Below are positions 1 through 7,149 of a stretch of 8,121 nt of DNA, piece by piece (position 1 is the stretch's first letter; the number at the start of each line of letters is the position of its first letter). The translations under genes were made by a program, and so were the position numbers. The DNA lies in the NCBI GenBank assembly GCA_012797915.1, contig JAAZOE010000244.1, forward strand, positions 1-8,121. The letters are read 5' to 3'. The notes beneath the pieces are model-generated. The model did not search any database. It had not been told where the DNA came from and was given only the letters and a program-made list of their open reading frames with translations. Source of the DNA: Candidatus Zixiibacteriota bacterium. Lineage in GTDB: Bacteria > Zixibacteria > MSB-5A5 > GN15 > JAAZOE01.

Positions 1-1158
1 CGATTGCGAAACCTCATTCTCACGCCGGTCCTCAACGCCACCGGGATCATCGTGCACACCAATCTCGGACGGGCGCCGATATCGGAGGAGATGATGCGTC
101 GGGCGATCGCCGTCGCGGCCGGGTACAGCAACCTGGAGTTCGATATCGGGCGGGGGGAGCGCGGCCGGCGGGGGGAAATCATCGAGCATCTTCTGGCGAC
201 GCTCTGCGAAACCGAAGCCGGGACGATCGTCAACAACAACGCCGCCGCCGTCTTCCTCATTCTCAATACCCTGGCCAACCGCCGCGAGGTGCTCATCTCC
301 CGGGGGGAACTGGTTCAGATCGGCGGCGGATTCCGGATTCCCGATATCATGGCCCGGTCCGGCGTGAAGTTGGTGGAAGTCGGCACGACCAACCGCACCA
401 CCGCGGACGATTATCGTCAGGCGGTCACCGACAAGACGGCCATGATTCTGAAGGTCCACCGTTCCAATTTCACGCAAAGCGGATTCGTGGAAGAGACGTC
501 GCTCAAGGAACTGGCCGGTGTGTGTCGCGATCATCATTTGATTCTTGTCCATGACATCGGGTCCGGATTGTTCGGATTCCCGGAGGGGGTGTCCGTCAGC
601 GGAGAACCGACCATCCCCGAGTCGATCCGCGCCGGAGCGGATCTGACCTGCTTTTCCGGCGATAAGCTTCTGGGCGGGGCGCAGGCCGGATTGATCGCCG
701 GTACCAGGGACCATATCGCCAAAATCAAGAAGAACCCGCTGTATCGCGCCTTCCGCTGCGACAAGCTGGTCTTCGCCATCACGACGCAGGTGCTGGCCTC
801 GTATCTGCACGGACGGCAGTTTGCCGAGATTCCGATCTGGCGGATGATCGCCATCCCGGTAACGGAGTTGAAACTGCGGGGGGAGAAGATCATCTCGGCC
901 TGCCCCGGCAAAGATATCGTCCTGGCGGCGACGGAGGCGTATATCGGCGGCGGGACAACGCCGGGGCAGACGTTGCCTTCCCTGGCCGTCTCTCTGCGCG
1001 GCCGGGTGAAAGCCAATGCGTTGGCCGATAGATTCCGCGCCTGGCGCCCGCCGATTGTCGGGCGGGTGCAGGACAACGACTTCCTCCTGGACCTGCGCAC
1101 CATTCCGGCCGACCAGGATGCTCTGTTGGCCGAAGCCATCAACGCCCTTGTGACCTGA
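1..1158 (+). CDS. selA: L-seryl-tRNA(Sec) selenium transferase SelA (5' end outside window)
   Basis: SelA is a PLP enzyme of the cytosol that converts Ser-tRNA(Sec) to Sec-tRNA(Sec) using selenophosphate. The frame is open from base 1, so the gene starts upstream and the TTG at 4 is not a real start. Visible hallmarks are NATGIIVHTNLGRAP near the start (about nt 34-78), a NNNAAAVF segment (about 229-252), SRGELVQIGGGFRIPD (about 298-345), HRSNFTQSGF, HDIGSGL, and the PLP-lysine motif CFSGDKLLGG with the lysine at nt 664-666. Compared with E. coli SelA (463 residues, PLP-lysine 295), roughly the first 75 residues are missing. The C-terminal part is complete and ends with TGA at 1156-1158. selB begins 2 nt later, so the two are almost certainly co-transcribed. 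No frameshift or missing active-site residue is seen. The family assignment is secure; only the N-terminus is unknown. Confidence 0.97.
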   Translation, partial: RLRNLILTPVLNATGIIVHTNLGRAPISEEMMRRAIAVAAGYSNLEFDIGRGERGRRGEIIEHLLATLCETEAGTIVNNNAAAVFLILNTLANRREVLISRGELVQIGGGFRIPDIMARSGVKLVEVGTTNRTTADDYRQAVTDKTAMILKVHRSNFTQSGFVEETSLKELAGVCRDHHLILVHDIGSGLFGFPEGVSVSGEPTIPESIRAGADLTCFSGDKLLGGAQAGLIAGTRDHIAKIKKNPLYRAFRCDKLVFAITTQVLASYLHGRQFAEIPIWRMIAIPVTELKLRGEKIISACPGKDIVLAATEAYIGGGTTPGQTLPSLAVSLRGRVKANALADRFRAWRPPIVGRVQDNDFLLDLRTIPADQDALLAEAINALVT

Positions 1159-1160
1159 CC

Positions 1161-3059
1161 ATGTTTGTCCTGGGAACCGCCGGCCATATCGATCACGGCA
1201 AGTCGTCCCTGATTCAGGCGATGACGGGGATCAACCCCGATCGTCTGCCGGAAGAGCAGGCGCGGGGGATGACGATCGATCTCGGTTTTGCCTGGCTGCG
1301 GCTGCCTTCCGGCGATGAAATCGGTTTGATCGACGTCCCCGGCCATGAACGGTTCGTCCGCAACATGGTGGCCGGGGCCGGGAGCATTCACGCCGCCATG
1401 CTGGTGGTTGCCGCCGATGACGGCTGGATGCCGCAAACCCAGGAACATCTCGATATTCTCCGGCTGTTGGATATCCGCCACGGTTTGGTGGCGCTGACCA
1501 AAATCGACCTGGTGGAACCGGAATGGCGGGAACTGGTGGCCGCCGATATCCGCAGCCATCTGGCCGGATCGTTTCTGGCCGAAGCGCCGATCCTTCCGGT
1601 TTCCTCGGTCACAAAGGAAGGAGTGGACGCCGTCATCGCCGCCATCGAGACGATTGCCCGCACCCTGCAGACGATCGGCGATACCGGCAAGGCGCGGCTG
1701 TTCATCGATCGGGTGTTCGTCCTGACCGGTATCGGCGTGGTCGTCACCGGTACCAGCCGCGGCGGCGGATTCACCGCCGATTCCGACGTCTATCATTTTC
1801 CCTCCGGCGACAAGGTTCGTATTCGCGCCCTGCAATCGCACGAGAAGACGGTCGCGCGGGTCGGAGCCGGATTTCGAATGGCGGCCAATCTCGGCGGCGC
1901 CACCCGGGAAACCGTCTCCCGGGGCGACGTCCTGACCGGTTTTCCCTATACACTGCGGCCGACCTTTCTGGCGGTGCGGACGCAGAATCTTCCCGATTCG
2001 GGCATCGTCCTCGACGAAGGACGGCGGGTGCTGTTCATCCTCGGCACAACCGAAACCGAAGCGGTGATCCGGCCGTTCGACGACCGCGGCATCCGGCCGG
2101 GCGGAGAAGGCCTGGCGATTATCAAGACCGCCCATCCGGTCGCGGCGTTCATTGGCGACAATTTCATCCTCCGCCTGCCGACGCCGCAGGTGACGGTCGG
2201 GGGGGGACGGATCCTCGATCTTTTTGACCAGTATCCCCGACGGAAGGATCTGGACGGTTTGGCCGATTATCTCACCGCCCGCATCAGCGGCGGCTTGAAT
2301 GATATTCTGACTACCGAGCTGAATAAAAGGTTCTTCACGGTGCAGGATGCGCTTCTCTTTTACGCAGGTTTTTCCGCCGGCGACATAGGAGCCGCCGTGG
2401 ACGCCTTAATGGCCGCCGGGGTCGTCATCCGGCATGAGGGCCACCTTGGTCTGACGAATAAAATCTCCGAGATGCAAAAGAGGATCGCCGGAGAGCTGAA
2501 AAAAGCCCATAATGAGGCTTCGTACCTCAAAGGGCTGACCGCCGACGATCTGGCCCGACGCGTGGGTAGGCCGCCGGGGGAACAGTGGCAGCTGTTGCTC
2601 GACTACCTCGAACAAAACCGACTGATCGGGCGGTCGCAGCAGTTCTATCGGTTGGCGGAATTCGCCGCCACTCTTGACCCCAAAATGAAAGCTGAAGCCG
2701 ACAAAATCCTGGCCCACGTCGAGCAGGCGGGACACAATTATCCGACGCTGGAAGAGCTGGAGGCCCGGTTCCCCGGCTGCCGCAAGACGGTCAATTTTCT
2801 GCGCGATCAAAAAAGTCTGGTGCTCATCCCGACACAGTTCGTCACCACCGCGGCCATTTGGAAATCGATCATGACGTACATCGAAGAGAAACTCGAAGGG
2901 GACGGAAAATTAACGGTGGCCGAGTTCCGGGATCGTTTCGGCAGCAGCCGCAAGTACGCCCTGCCGGTGCTGGAGTATCTCGACCGGATGGGGATCACCC
3001 GCCGCGAGGAGGATATCCGGGTCAAGGGGGGACGATACGATGAACGTCATTCTTTATAA
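1161..3059 (+). CDS. selB: Selenocysteine-specific translation elongation factor SelB
   Basis: SelB is a cytosolic GTPase that brings Sec-tRNA(Sec) to the ribosome at UGA codons followed by a SECIS hairpin. The 632-residue product is close to the E. coli length (614). The N-terminal G domain is complete: G1 GHIDHGKSS (residues 8-16), switch I RGMTIDLGFAW with Thr38, G3 DVPGHE (58-63), G4 TKID (113-116) and G5 SSV (148-150). Beta-barrel domains II and III follow to about residue 355 (VFVLTGIGVVVTGT at 186-198). From about 380 onward the protein should hold the winged-helix repeats that bind SECIS RNA. The last one is recognisable by FGSSRKYALPVLEYLDRMG (593-611), matching the RNA-binding wing of known SelB. 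The ATG at 1161 begins directly at the GTPase strand MFVLGTAGH, as in homologues, and lies 2 nt after the selA stop. The 3' end overlaps the next gene by 20 nt. An in-frame run of eight G (2199-2206) encodes VGGG, and the frame is intact on both sides. Confidence 0.97.
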   Translation: MFVLGTAGHIDHGKSSLIQAMTGINPDRLPEEQARGMTIDLGFAWLRLPSGDEIGLIDVPGHERFVRNMVAGAGSIHAAMLVVAADDGWMPQTQEHLDILRLLDIRHGLVALTKIDLVEPEWRELVAADIRSHLAGSFLAEAPILPVSSVTKEGVDAVIAAIETIARTLQTIGDTGKARLFIDRVFVLTGIGVVVTGTSRGGGFTADSDVYHFPSGDKVRIRALQSHEKTVARVGAGFRMAANLGGATRETVSRGDVLTGFPYTLRPTFLAVRTQNLPDSGIVLDEGRRVLFILGTTETEAVIRPFDDRGIRPGGEGLAIIKTAHPVAAFIGDNFILRLPTPQVTVGGGRILDLFDQYPRRKDLDGLADYLTARISGGLNDILTTELNKRFFTVQDALLFYAGFSAGDIGAAVDALMAAGVVIRHEGHLGLTNKISEMQKRIAGELKKAHNEASYLKGLTADDLARRVGRPPGEQWQLLLDYLEQNRLIGRSQQFYRLAEFAATLDPKMKAEADKILAHVEQAGHNYPTLEELEARFPGCRKTVNFLRDQKSLVLIPTQFVTTAAIWKSIMTYIEEKLEGDGKLTVAEFRDRFGSSRKYALPVLEYLDRMGITRREEDIRVKGGRYDERHSL

Positions 3060-4635
3060 TGGGCGGGTTTACCCGCAGGCGCGGATGGCGCGGCGGCCGA
3101 CGCTGATCGCGTTAACCGGCGGGAAAATCGCCATGATCGGCGAGGAGCTGTCGGACGCCAAACGCCGTTTCCCCCGGCATCGTATGATCGACCTCGACGG
3201 CCGCGCCGTCATCCCCGGGCTGGTCGACAGCCACACGCATTTCTACTTCTGGGCCATCACGCTGGGAGCCGTCCACCTCGACGGGACAGTCGATTTCGAC
3301 GCCGCGCTGAAAATCATCGCTGCCTACTCTGCCGGTCGGGCCGAGGACGAGTGGATCATCGGCGACGGCTGGTCGCCGGACCGATGGGCGAGCTACCATC
3401 TCCCGACGGCGGCGGAACTCGACCGGGTGACCGGCAACCGTCCGGCGGCGCTGTTCAGCAAAGACGAGCATATGCTGTGGGTCAATTCCCGGGCGCTGCG
3501 GATGGCCGGGATCGACGAGCGGTATCCCGATCCGCCGGGGGGAGTGATCGACCGCGATCCGGTCACGCGCCGCCCGACGGGGATTCTGCGGGAGGTGCCG
3601 GGATATTTCCCGGTAGTCAAAATCATCACCCACCCCAAGGCGCAGAGTGTAACCCGTTTCTTGAAGGAAGCGGCGGAGATCGCCTATCGCCGGGGCGTTA
3701 CCGGATTTCATTCCGTCGACGGCCCCGACGCCTGGGAGTTTTTTCAAACCCTGCACGGCCAGGGAAGACTCGGTTTTCGGGTGCAGTATTATTTCCCCGC
3801 GGCCAAACTGGATGAATTAATCGACCAGGGAATTGTCTCCGGCACGGGGGACGAGACGTTACGGGTGGGGGGAATCAAACTGTTTTCGGACGGCTCGCTG
3901 GGAGCGCAGTCGGCCCTGATGAAACGGCCGTACCGCGGCAGTCGGGATAACTATGGGGTGGAAGTCAATTCCCTGTCGGCGCTGACTGCGGTCATCGGCA
4001 AGGCCTCGCGGCATGACCTGGCCTGCGCCGTGCATGCCATCGGCGACCAGGCGGTCGCCAATGTCATCACGGCGTTCGAACGGGCCGGGGGAGAGAGGGA
4101 CCTGCGACATCGGATCGAACACCTGCAGTTGATTTCGGCCGCCGATGTCCCGCGCCTGCGGAAAACGGGAATCATCGCCTCCATGCAGCCGACCCATTGT
4201 CCCTCGGATCGCAAGCTGGTGGCGGCGTACTGGGGGGGGCGCGGAAAACAGGCATACATATTCAAAACCTTGCTGCGATGGGGCGTCCCGCTGACGTTCG
4301 GTTCGGATGTGCCGATCGAGCCGCTCGATCCGCTGGCCGGCATCCACGCGGCGGTCAATCGCAACGGCCAGGGAGAGCGGGGGGGACGGTTCTATCCGGA
4401 GGAATGTCTTACGGTAGCTCAGGCGATCGCAGGCTTCACCGTCGGCCCGGCCTATGCCTCCGGGCGGGAATCGTTCTCCGGGAGGTTGCTCCCGGAATAC
4501 CAGGCCGATGTGACCATCCTCAACGACGATATTTACACCATGCCCCTTTCAAGAATCTATGCCGCCTCGGTGGCCGCAACCATGTTCGACGGTCGTTTTG
4601 TCTGGCGAGACAGTTCTTTTCCCGATGCCGACTGA
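3040..4635 (+). CDS. YtcJ-type amidohydrolase (Amidohydro_3 family), substrate unknown
   Basis: This is a metal-dependent hydrolase of the amidohydrolase superfamily, expected to cleave an amide, formamide or similar C-N bond in the cytosol. The 531 residues match the usual length (about 530-550), and there is no signal peptide or membrane segment. Visible features are the N-terminal beta-sandwich strand with IPGLVDSHTH, holding the metal-binding HxH (His65, His67), then GIKLFSDGSLG with the candidate bridging lysine Lys280, VHAIGD (His332), RIEHLQ (His361), SMQPTH (381-386), and FGSDVPIEPLDPLAGI with catalytic Asp423. The set of candidate ligands looks complete. The ATG at 3040 lies 20 nt inside selB and is preceded by a strong AAGGGGGGA ribosome site (3024-3032), which supports this start and suggests coupling to selB translation. 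Relatives include YtcJ of Bacillus and N-substituted formamide deformylase, but the substrate cannot be read from the sequence. An eight-G run (4232-4239) lies in frame and does not disrupt the gene. The stop is TGA at 4633-4635. Confidence 0.9.
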   Translation: MNVILYNGRVYPQARMARRPTLIALTGGKIAMIGEELSDAKRRFPRHRMIDLDGRAVIPGLVDSHTHFYFWAITLGAVHLDGTVDFDAALKIIAAYSAGRAEDEWIIGDGWSPDRWASYHLPTAAELDRVTGNRPAALFSKDEHMLWVNSRALRMAGIDERYPDPPGGVIDRDPVTRRPTGILREVPGYFPVVKIITHPKAQSVTRFLKEAAEIAYRRGVTGFHSVDGPDAWEFFQTLHGQGRLGFRVQYYFPAAKLDELIDQGIVSGTGDETLRVGGIKLFSDGSLGAQSALMKRPYRGSRDNYGVEVNSLSALTAVIGKASRHDLACAVHAIGDQAVANVITAFERAGGERDLRHRIEHLQLISAADVPRLRKTGIIASMQPTHCPSDRKLVAAYWGGRGKQAYIFKTLLRWGVPLTFGSDVPIEPLDPLAGIHAAVNRNGQGERGGRFYPEECLTVAQAIAGFTVGPAYASGRESFSGRLLPEYQADVTILNDDIYTMPLSRIYAASVAATMFDGRFVWRDSSFPDAD

Positions 4636-4664
4636 AAAAACCCGTGGGTAGTTTTTACCCGGGT
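4635..4664. terminator. Bulged hairpin after the amidohydrolase stop; possible terminator
   Basis: The bases GGGTA (4646-4650) and TACCC (4656-4660) enclose the loop GTTTT. Below a 2-nt bulge (4644-4645) the stem continues as ACCC (4640-4643) with GGGT (4661-4664), giving 9 base pairs. On the + strand no T-run follows, so it is not a classic intrinsic terminator for the sel block. On the - strand the same hairpin is followed by six T (complement of 4635-4640), which is the classic layout. It may work in both directions, or only slow or protect the + transcript. Confidence 0.4.
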
Positions 4665-4670
4665 ATCCTA

Positions 4671-4700
4671 TTGTCGGATAATAGACTGGCTATATTTAAT
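4671..4700 (+). promoter_or_regulatory. Candidate sigma70-type promoter for glnA
   Basis: TTGTCG (4671-4676, 4 of 6 matches to TTGACA) is followed after 18 nt by TTTAAT (4695-4700, 5 of 6 matches to TATAAT). The site lies in the AT-rich part of the intergenic interval, and its predicted start, near 4707, would give a leader of about 115 nt before glnA. The same -10 hexamer occurs in the candidate promoter before purN. The call rests on sequence match and position only. Confidence 0.4.
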
Positions 4701-4731
4701 CCTATCATTATGTATTCATGTTTTTATCCGA
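4674..4731. repeat. 8-bp inverted repeat bracketing the glnA promoter
   Basis: TCGGATAA at 4674-4681 and its exact reverse complement TTATCCGA at 4724-4731 lie 50 nt apart, centre to centre (close to five helical turns). The left arm overlaps the -35 element and the right arm lies downstream of the predicted transcription start. The left arm is also part of a second small symmetry, CTATT (4668-4672) with AATAG (4680-4684). The arms could be operator half-sites for a regulator, or pairing segments in the DNA or RNA. They do not match the GlnR consensus (TGTNA-N7-TNACA). Confidence 0.4.
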
Positions 4732-4734
4732 TAT

Positions 4735-4751
4735 TCGGGGAAGGAATTGCG
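4735..4751 (+). promoter_or_regulatory. Weak sigma54-like -24/-12 motif upstream of glnA
   Basis: GG at 4737-4738 is followed after exactly 10 nt by GC at 4749-4750, and the downstream half reads TTGC (4747-4750) as in the sigma54 consensus. The upstream half is poor (CGGGGAA in place of TGGCACG). Nitrogen-controlled glnA promoters of this type are well known in Proteobacteria, so the position is suggestive, but the match alone is weak. Confidence 0.2.
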
Positions 4752-4821
4752 TATGTAGTTTTTTTATACGACCCTTTACGGATTCTAGACGCTCGGATTT
4801 CGTTTCGGGCAGGGAGCAGCG

Positions 4822-6147
4822 ATGACGAAGACCAAGGAAGAAGTTCTCCGGCGGATCGATGAGGCCGGCGTGAAGTTTATCCGGCTCTGTTTCACCGATA
4901 TTCTCGGGCGCCTCAAAGGGATGGCCATGACCCGGTCCGAAATTGCCGAAGTGCTGGAAAACGGGCAGGGATTCGATGGTTCATCGGTGGAGGGATTTGT
5001 CCGGATCGAGGAATCCGACCTGATGGCCGTGCCCGACGTGCGGTCGTTCCGTATTCTTCCCTGGCTGGTCGGCGGCGAAAAGGTGGCCATGATGTTTTGC
5101 GACATCGAGACTCCCGACGGCAAGCCGTATCCCGGAGATCCCCGGTACGTTTTGAAGCGGATGCTCGAGAAAATCAAAGACAACCGCTGGACCTATTACA
5201 CCGGTCCGGAGATGGAATACTTCTATTTCAAGAGCAACAAGGCGCCGGAGGTACTCGACGGCGGAGGATATTTCGACTACGCCACCGTCGACATCGGTAC
5301 GACGCTGCGTAAACGGACGGTCAGCGCCCTGGAGGATCTCGGCATCCCGGTGGAATGTTCGCATCATGAGGTGGCTCCGTCCCAGCAGGAAATCGACCTG
5401 AAGTATCAAGATGCTTTGGTCATGGCCGATTTTGCTCAATTGTACCGGTTCGTGGTCAAGGAGATCGCCCAGGACAGCGGATATTACGCCACCTTTATGC
5501 CCAAGCCGCTCTTAAGCGAAAACGGCTCCGGCATGCATATCCATATGTCGATTGCCGAAAATGGACGAAACCTCTTTTTCGATCCCTCCGACCAGTATAA
5601 CCTGTCGCAGCTGGCCCGTCATTTCACCGCCGGCATCCTGATGCATATCCGCGAGCTGTGTCTGGTGACCAATCAATGGGTCAACTCCTACAAACGGCTG
5701 GTCCCCGGCTATGAAGCCCCGGTGTATATCTCCTGGGGACGGCGCAACCGGTCGTCGCTGGTTCGGGTGCCGATGTACCGGGTGGGAAAGGAACACTCGA
5801 CTCGCATCGAGGTCCGTTCTCCCGATCCGGGATGCAATCCCTATTTGGCATTCGCCGTCCTGCTGGCGGCCGGCCTGAAAGGGATTGAGAAAAAGTATGA
5901 ATTGCCCGATCCCATCGAACAGAATATTTTCGACATGACCCCGGATGAACGGGCGAAACTGGCCATCGGGTCGCTGCCGGGAACGCTGGAGGAGGCAATC
6001 CGGGTCACGGAGAAGTCCGAATTGGCCCGAGAAACTCTGGGCGATCACATTTTCGAGATGCTCCTGGCCAATAAGCGGGTGGAGTGGGACGCCTATCGGA
6101 TCCACGTCAGCCAGTTCGAGATTGACCAGTATATGCCGATGCTGTAG
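4822..6147 (+). CDS. glnA: Glutamine synthetase type I (I-alpha subtype)
   Basis: The enzyme makes glutamine from glutamate, ammonia and ATP and acts as a cytosolic dodecamer. The 441 residues fit the short I-alpha class, such as the Bacillus enzyme at 444, which lacks the roughly 25-residue insertion of the I-beta class. Motifs in order are DGSSVEGFVRIEESD (52-66), metal-binding GPEMEYF with Glu130 and Glu132, HHEVAPSQQE (181-190), NGSGMHIHMS with His239, NSYKRLVPGYEAP (288-300), ISWGRRNRSSLVRVP (303-317) and RIEVRSPDPGCNPYLAF (328-344). Arg61 and Glu298 correspond to the residues that mediate glutamine feedback inhibition in Bacillus. At the site of the adenylylated tyrosine of E. coli (NLYDLP) this protein reads NIFDMT, with Phe370, so adenylylation control is excluded at that site. 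The start at 4822 is supported by AGGGAG at 4811-4816. The gene has its own upstream regulatory interval and probably its own promoter. Confidence 0.98.
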   Translation: MTKTKEEVLRRIDEAGVKFIRLCFTDILGRLKGMAMTRSEIAEVLENGQGFDGSSVEGFVRIEESDLMAVPDVRSFRILPWLVGGEKVAMMFCDIETPDGKPYPGDPRYVLKRMLEKIKDNRWTYYTGPEMEYFYFKSNKAPEVLDGGGYFDYATVDIGTTLRKRTVSALEDLGIPVECSHHEVAPSQQEIDLKYQDALVMADFAQLYRFVVKEIAQDSGYYATFMPKPLLSENGSGMHIHMSIAENGRNLFFDPSDQYNLSQLARHFTAGILMHIRELCLVTNQWVNSYKRLVPGYEAPVYISWGRRNRSSLVRVPMYRVGKEHSTRIEVRSPDPGCNPYLAFAVLLAAGLKGIEKKYELPDPIEQNIFDMTPDERAKLAIGSLPGTLEEAIRVTEKSELARETLGDHIFEMLLANKRVEWDAYRIHVSQFEIDQYMPML

Positions 6148-6169
6148 CATCGATTTGGGAATCTTCTGG

Positions 6170-6197
6170 GCTTGGCCGGTCTCCGCGTCGGCCGGGC
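6170..6197 (+). terminator. GC-rich hairpin between glnA and the hydrolase gene
   Basis: GCTTGGCCG (6170-6178) can pair with CGGCCGGGC (6189-6197) around a 10-nt loop, giving 9 pairs of which two are G-U. No T-run follows, so intrinsic termination is not well supported. It may be an attenuating or processing structure between glnA and the next gene, or simply the result of high GC content. Confidence 0.2.
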
Positions 6198-6230
6198 CGC
6201 GTCGTCGCTGCCTTATGGGATGAGGAACGT

Positions 6231-7013
6231 ATGCCGACGATTCCTTCCGGCGATGTCAATCTGTATTACGAAGAAACCGGGACCGGACCGCCGGTCGTTT
6301 TCCTGCATGGTCTGACACTGGACCTGCGGATGTGGCGACGGCAGATTGACTATTTCTCCTCACAGTACCGGGTTGTCGCCTATGATTCGCGCGGGCATGG
6401 CCGTTCGAGTTGTCCCGAAACGGGGTACTCGGTCGGCGACCGCGTCCAGGATTTGAAGAACTTGGTGACGGCTCTTGACCTGCCGCCGTTTCACCTGGTC
6501 GGGCTTTCCATGGGAGGGGCGACCGCTCTGGGGTATGCCATCGACTACCAATCATCCCTTCTATCGTTGACGCTGGTCGATACCAGCGCTTCCGGTTATC
6601 AGCCGCCGTCCAAGATTCGGGACATGCGGGAGGTGGCGGTCAAAATGGGGGTCGAAGAGGCCAAACGGCGGTGGATAAGAACCACGCTCTTCTACTACGC
6701 CAACCGCAATGAGGAACTTCGGCGGGAACTGGCCGAGATGATGGCCGGTCATTGCGGTCGGCTCTGGCTGGATCCCAAACGAGGCCGGTATCCGGTGCGG
6801 GACGACGTTGAGTTGTCCTCCCGGGTGACGGTGCCGACGTTGATTATCGTCGGCGAAAAAGACCGATATTTCCTTCCCTTGGCCCGGACCCTCCATAACC
6901 GAATCGTTAACTCGGAGTTGGATATTATCCCCGGTGTCGGCCATATGGCCAACATGGAAGCGCCGGACCGGTTCAATTTCAGATTAGAGCAATTCCTTCA
7001 AAGAAACGCCTAA
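6231..7013 (+). CDS. Alpha/beta-fold hydrolase, probable esterase or lactonase
   Basis: This 260-residue cytosolic protein has the full signature of the alpha/beta hydrolase fold. The oxyanion-hole region is VVFLHGLTLD (22-31). The strand and turn YDSRGHGRSS (51-60) follow, then the nucleophile elbow GLSMGG with Ser93, the acid in VGEKDRYF with Asp211, and the histidine in GVGHMANMEAPDRF with His238. Spacing and length resemble 3-oxoadipate enol-lactonase (PcaD) and small carboxylesterases, and the lid region (about 125-190) is helical and charged. No neighbouring gene belongs to aromatic degradation, so a PcaD role is not supported and the substrate is unknown. The ATG at 6231 has GAGGA at 6222-6226. 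It lies 83 nt after glnA, with no obvious promoter between them, so it may be read through from glnA. A menaquinone-pathway or general detoxifying esterase is possible. The family is certain, the specific function is not. Confidence 0.9.
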   Translation: MPTIPSGDVNLYYEETGTGPPVVFLHGLTLDLRMWRRQIDYFSSQYRVVAYDSRGHGRSSCPETGYSVGDRVQDLKNLVTALDLPPFHLVGLSMGGATALGYAIDYQSSLLSLTLVDTSASGYQPPSKIRDMREVAVKMGVEEAKRRWIRTTLFYYANRNEELRRELAEMMAGHCGRLWLDPKRGRYPVRDDVELSSRVTVPTLIIVGEKDRYFLPLARTLHNRIVNSELDIIPGVGHMANMEAPDRFNFRLEQFLQRNA

Positions 7014-7100
7014 GATAAAGTCCATGAATCACCTGCGCGGCGGATTCCACGCCCGCTGCCGAAGCCGGTTTCTCTGCCTGCAAAAAAGCGCCGATATGAC

Positions 7101-7129
7101 TTGATTCGCGGGGCGGCAGGTTGTTTAAT
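7101..7129 (+). promoter_or_regulatory. Candidate sigma70-type promoter for purN-purC
   Basis: TTGATT (7101-7106, 4 of 6 matches) and TTTAAT (7124-7129, 5 of 6 matches) are separated by the ideal 17 nt. The predicted start near 7136 would give a leader of about 110 nt before purN. It is the best promoter match I see in the window. Confidence 0.45.
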
Positions 7130-7149
7130 TGCGGCCGATATTCCCCGCG
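7107..7149. repeat. Inverted repeat overlapping the purN promoter
   Basis: CGCGGGG (7107-7113) and CCCCGCG (7143-7149) are exact reverse complements. Next to them CGGC (7114-7117) pairs with GCCG (7134-7137), leaving a one-sided 5-nt bulge. The left arm begins directly after the -35 hexamer, and the right arm lies just after the predicted transcription start, so the repeat encloses the -10 element. It could be an operator. Because the left arm lies upstream of the predicted start, it would not form an RNA hairpin in a transcript from that promoter. Confidence 0.4.

Noticed and set aside
534..2135. Long minus-strand frame (533 codons) opposite selA and selB
   Set aside because: It is antisense to two well-matched genes and shows no family motifs; long shadow frames are common in GC-rich DNA.
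4232..4239. Eight-G runs (here and at 2199-2206) as programmed frameshift sites or sequencing errors
   Set aside because: Both genes continue in the same frame on both sides with conserved motifs, so neither an error nor a functional shift is needed.
4633..4760. UGA stop of the amidohydrolase read as selenocysteine, with the hairpin at 4640-4664 as a SECIS element
   Set aside because: The loop starts with G and lies about 16 nt after the UGA, as a bacterial SECIS would. However, the read-through frame enters AT-rich intergenic sequence, runs only about 40 codons and resembles nothing, and the protein already has the normal family length and C-terminus.
4636..4821. tRNA(Sec) gene (selC) near selAB
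   Set aside because: No cloverleaf with a long variable arm, T-loop GTTC motif or CCA end could be found in this or the other spacers.
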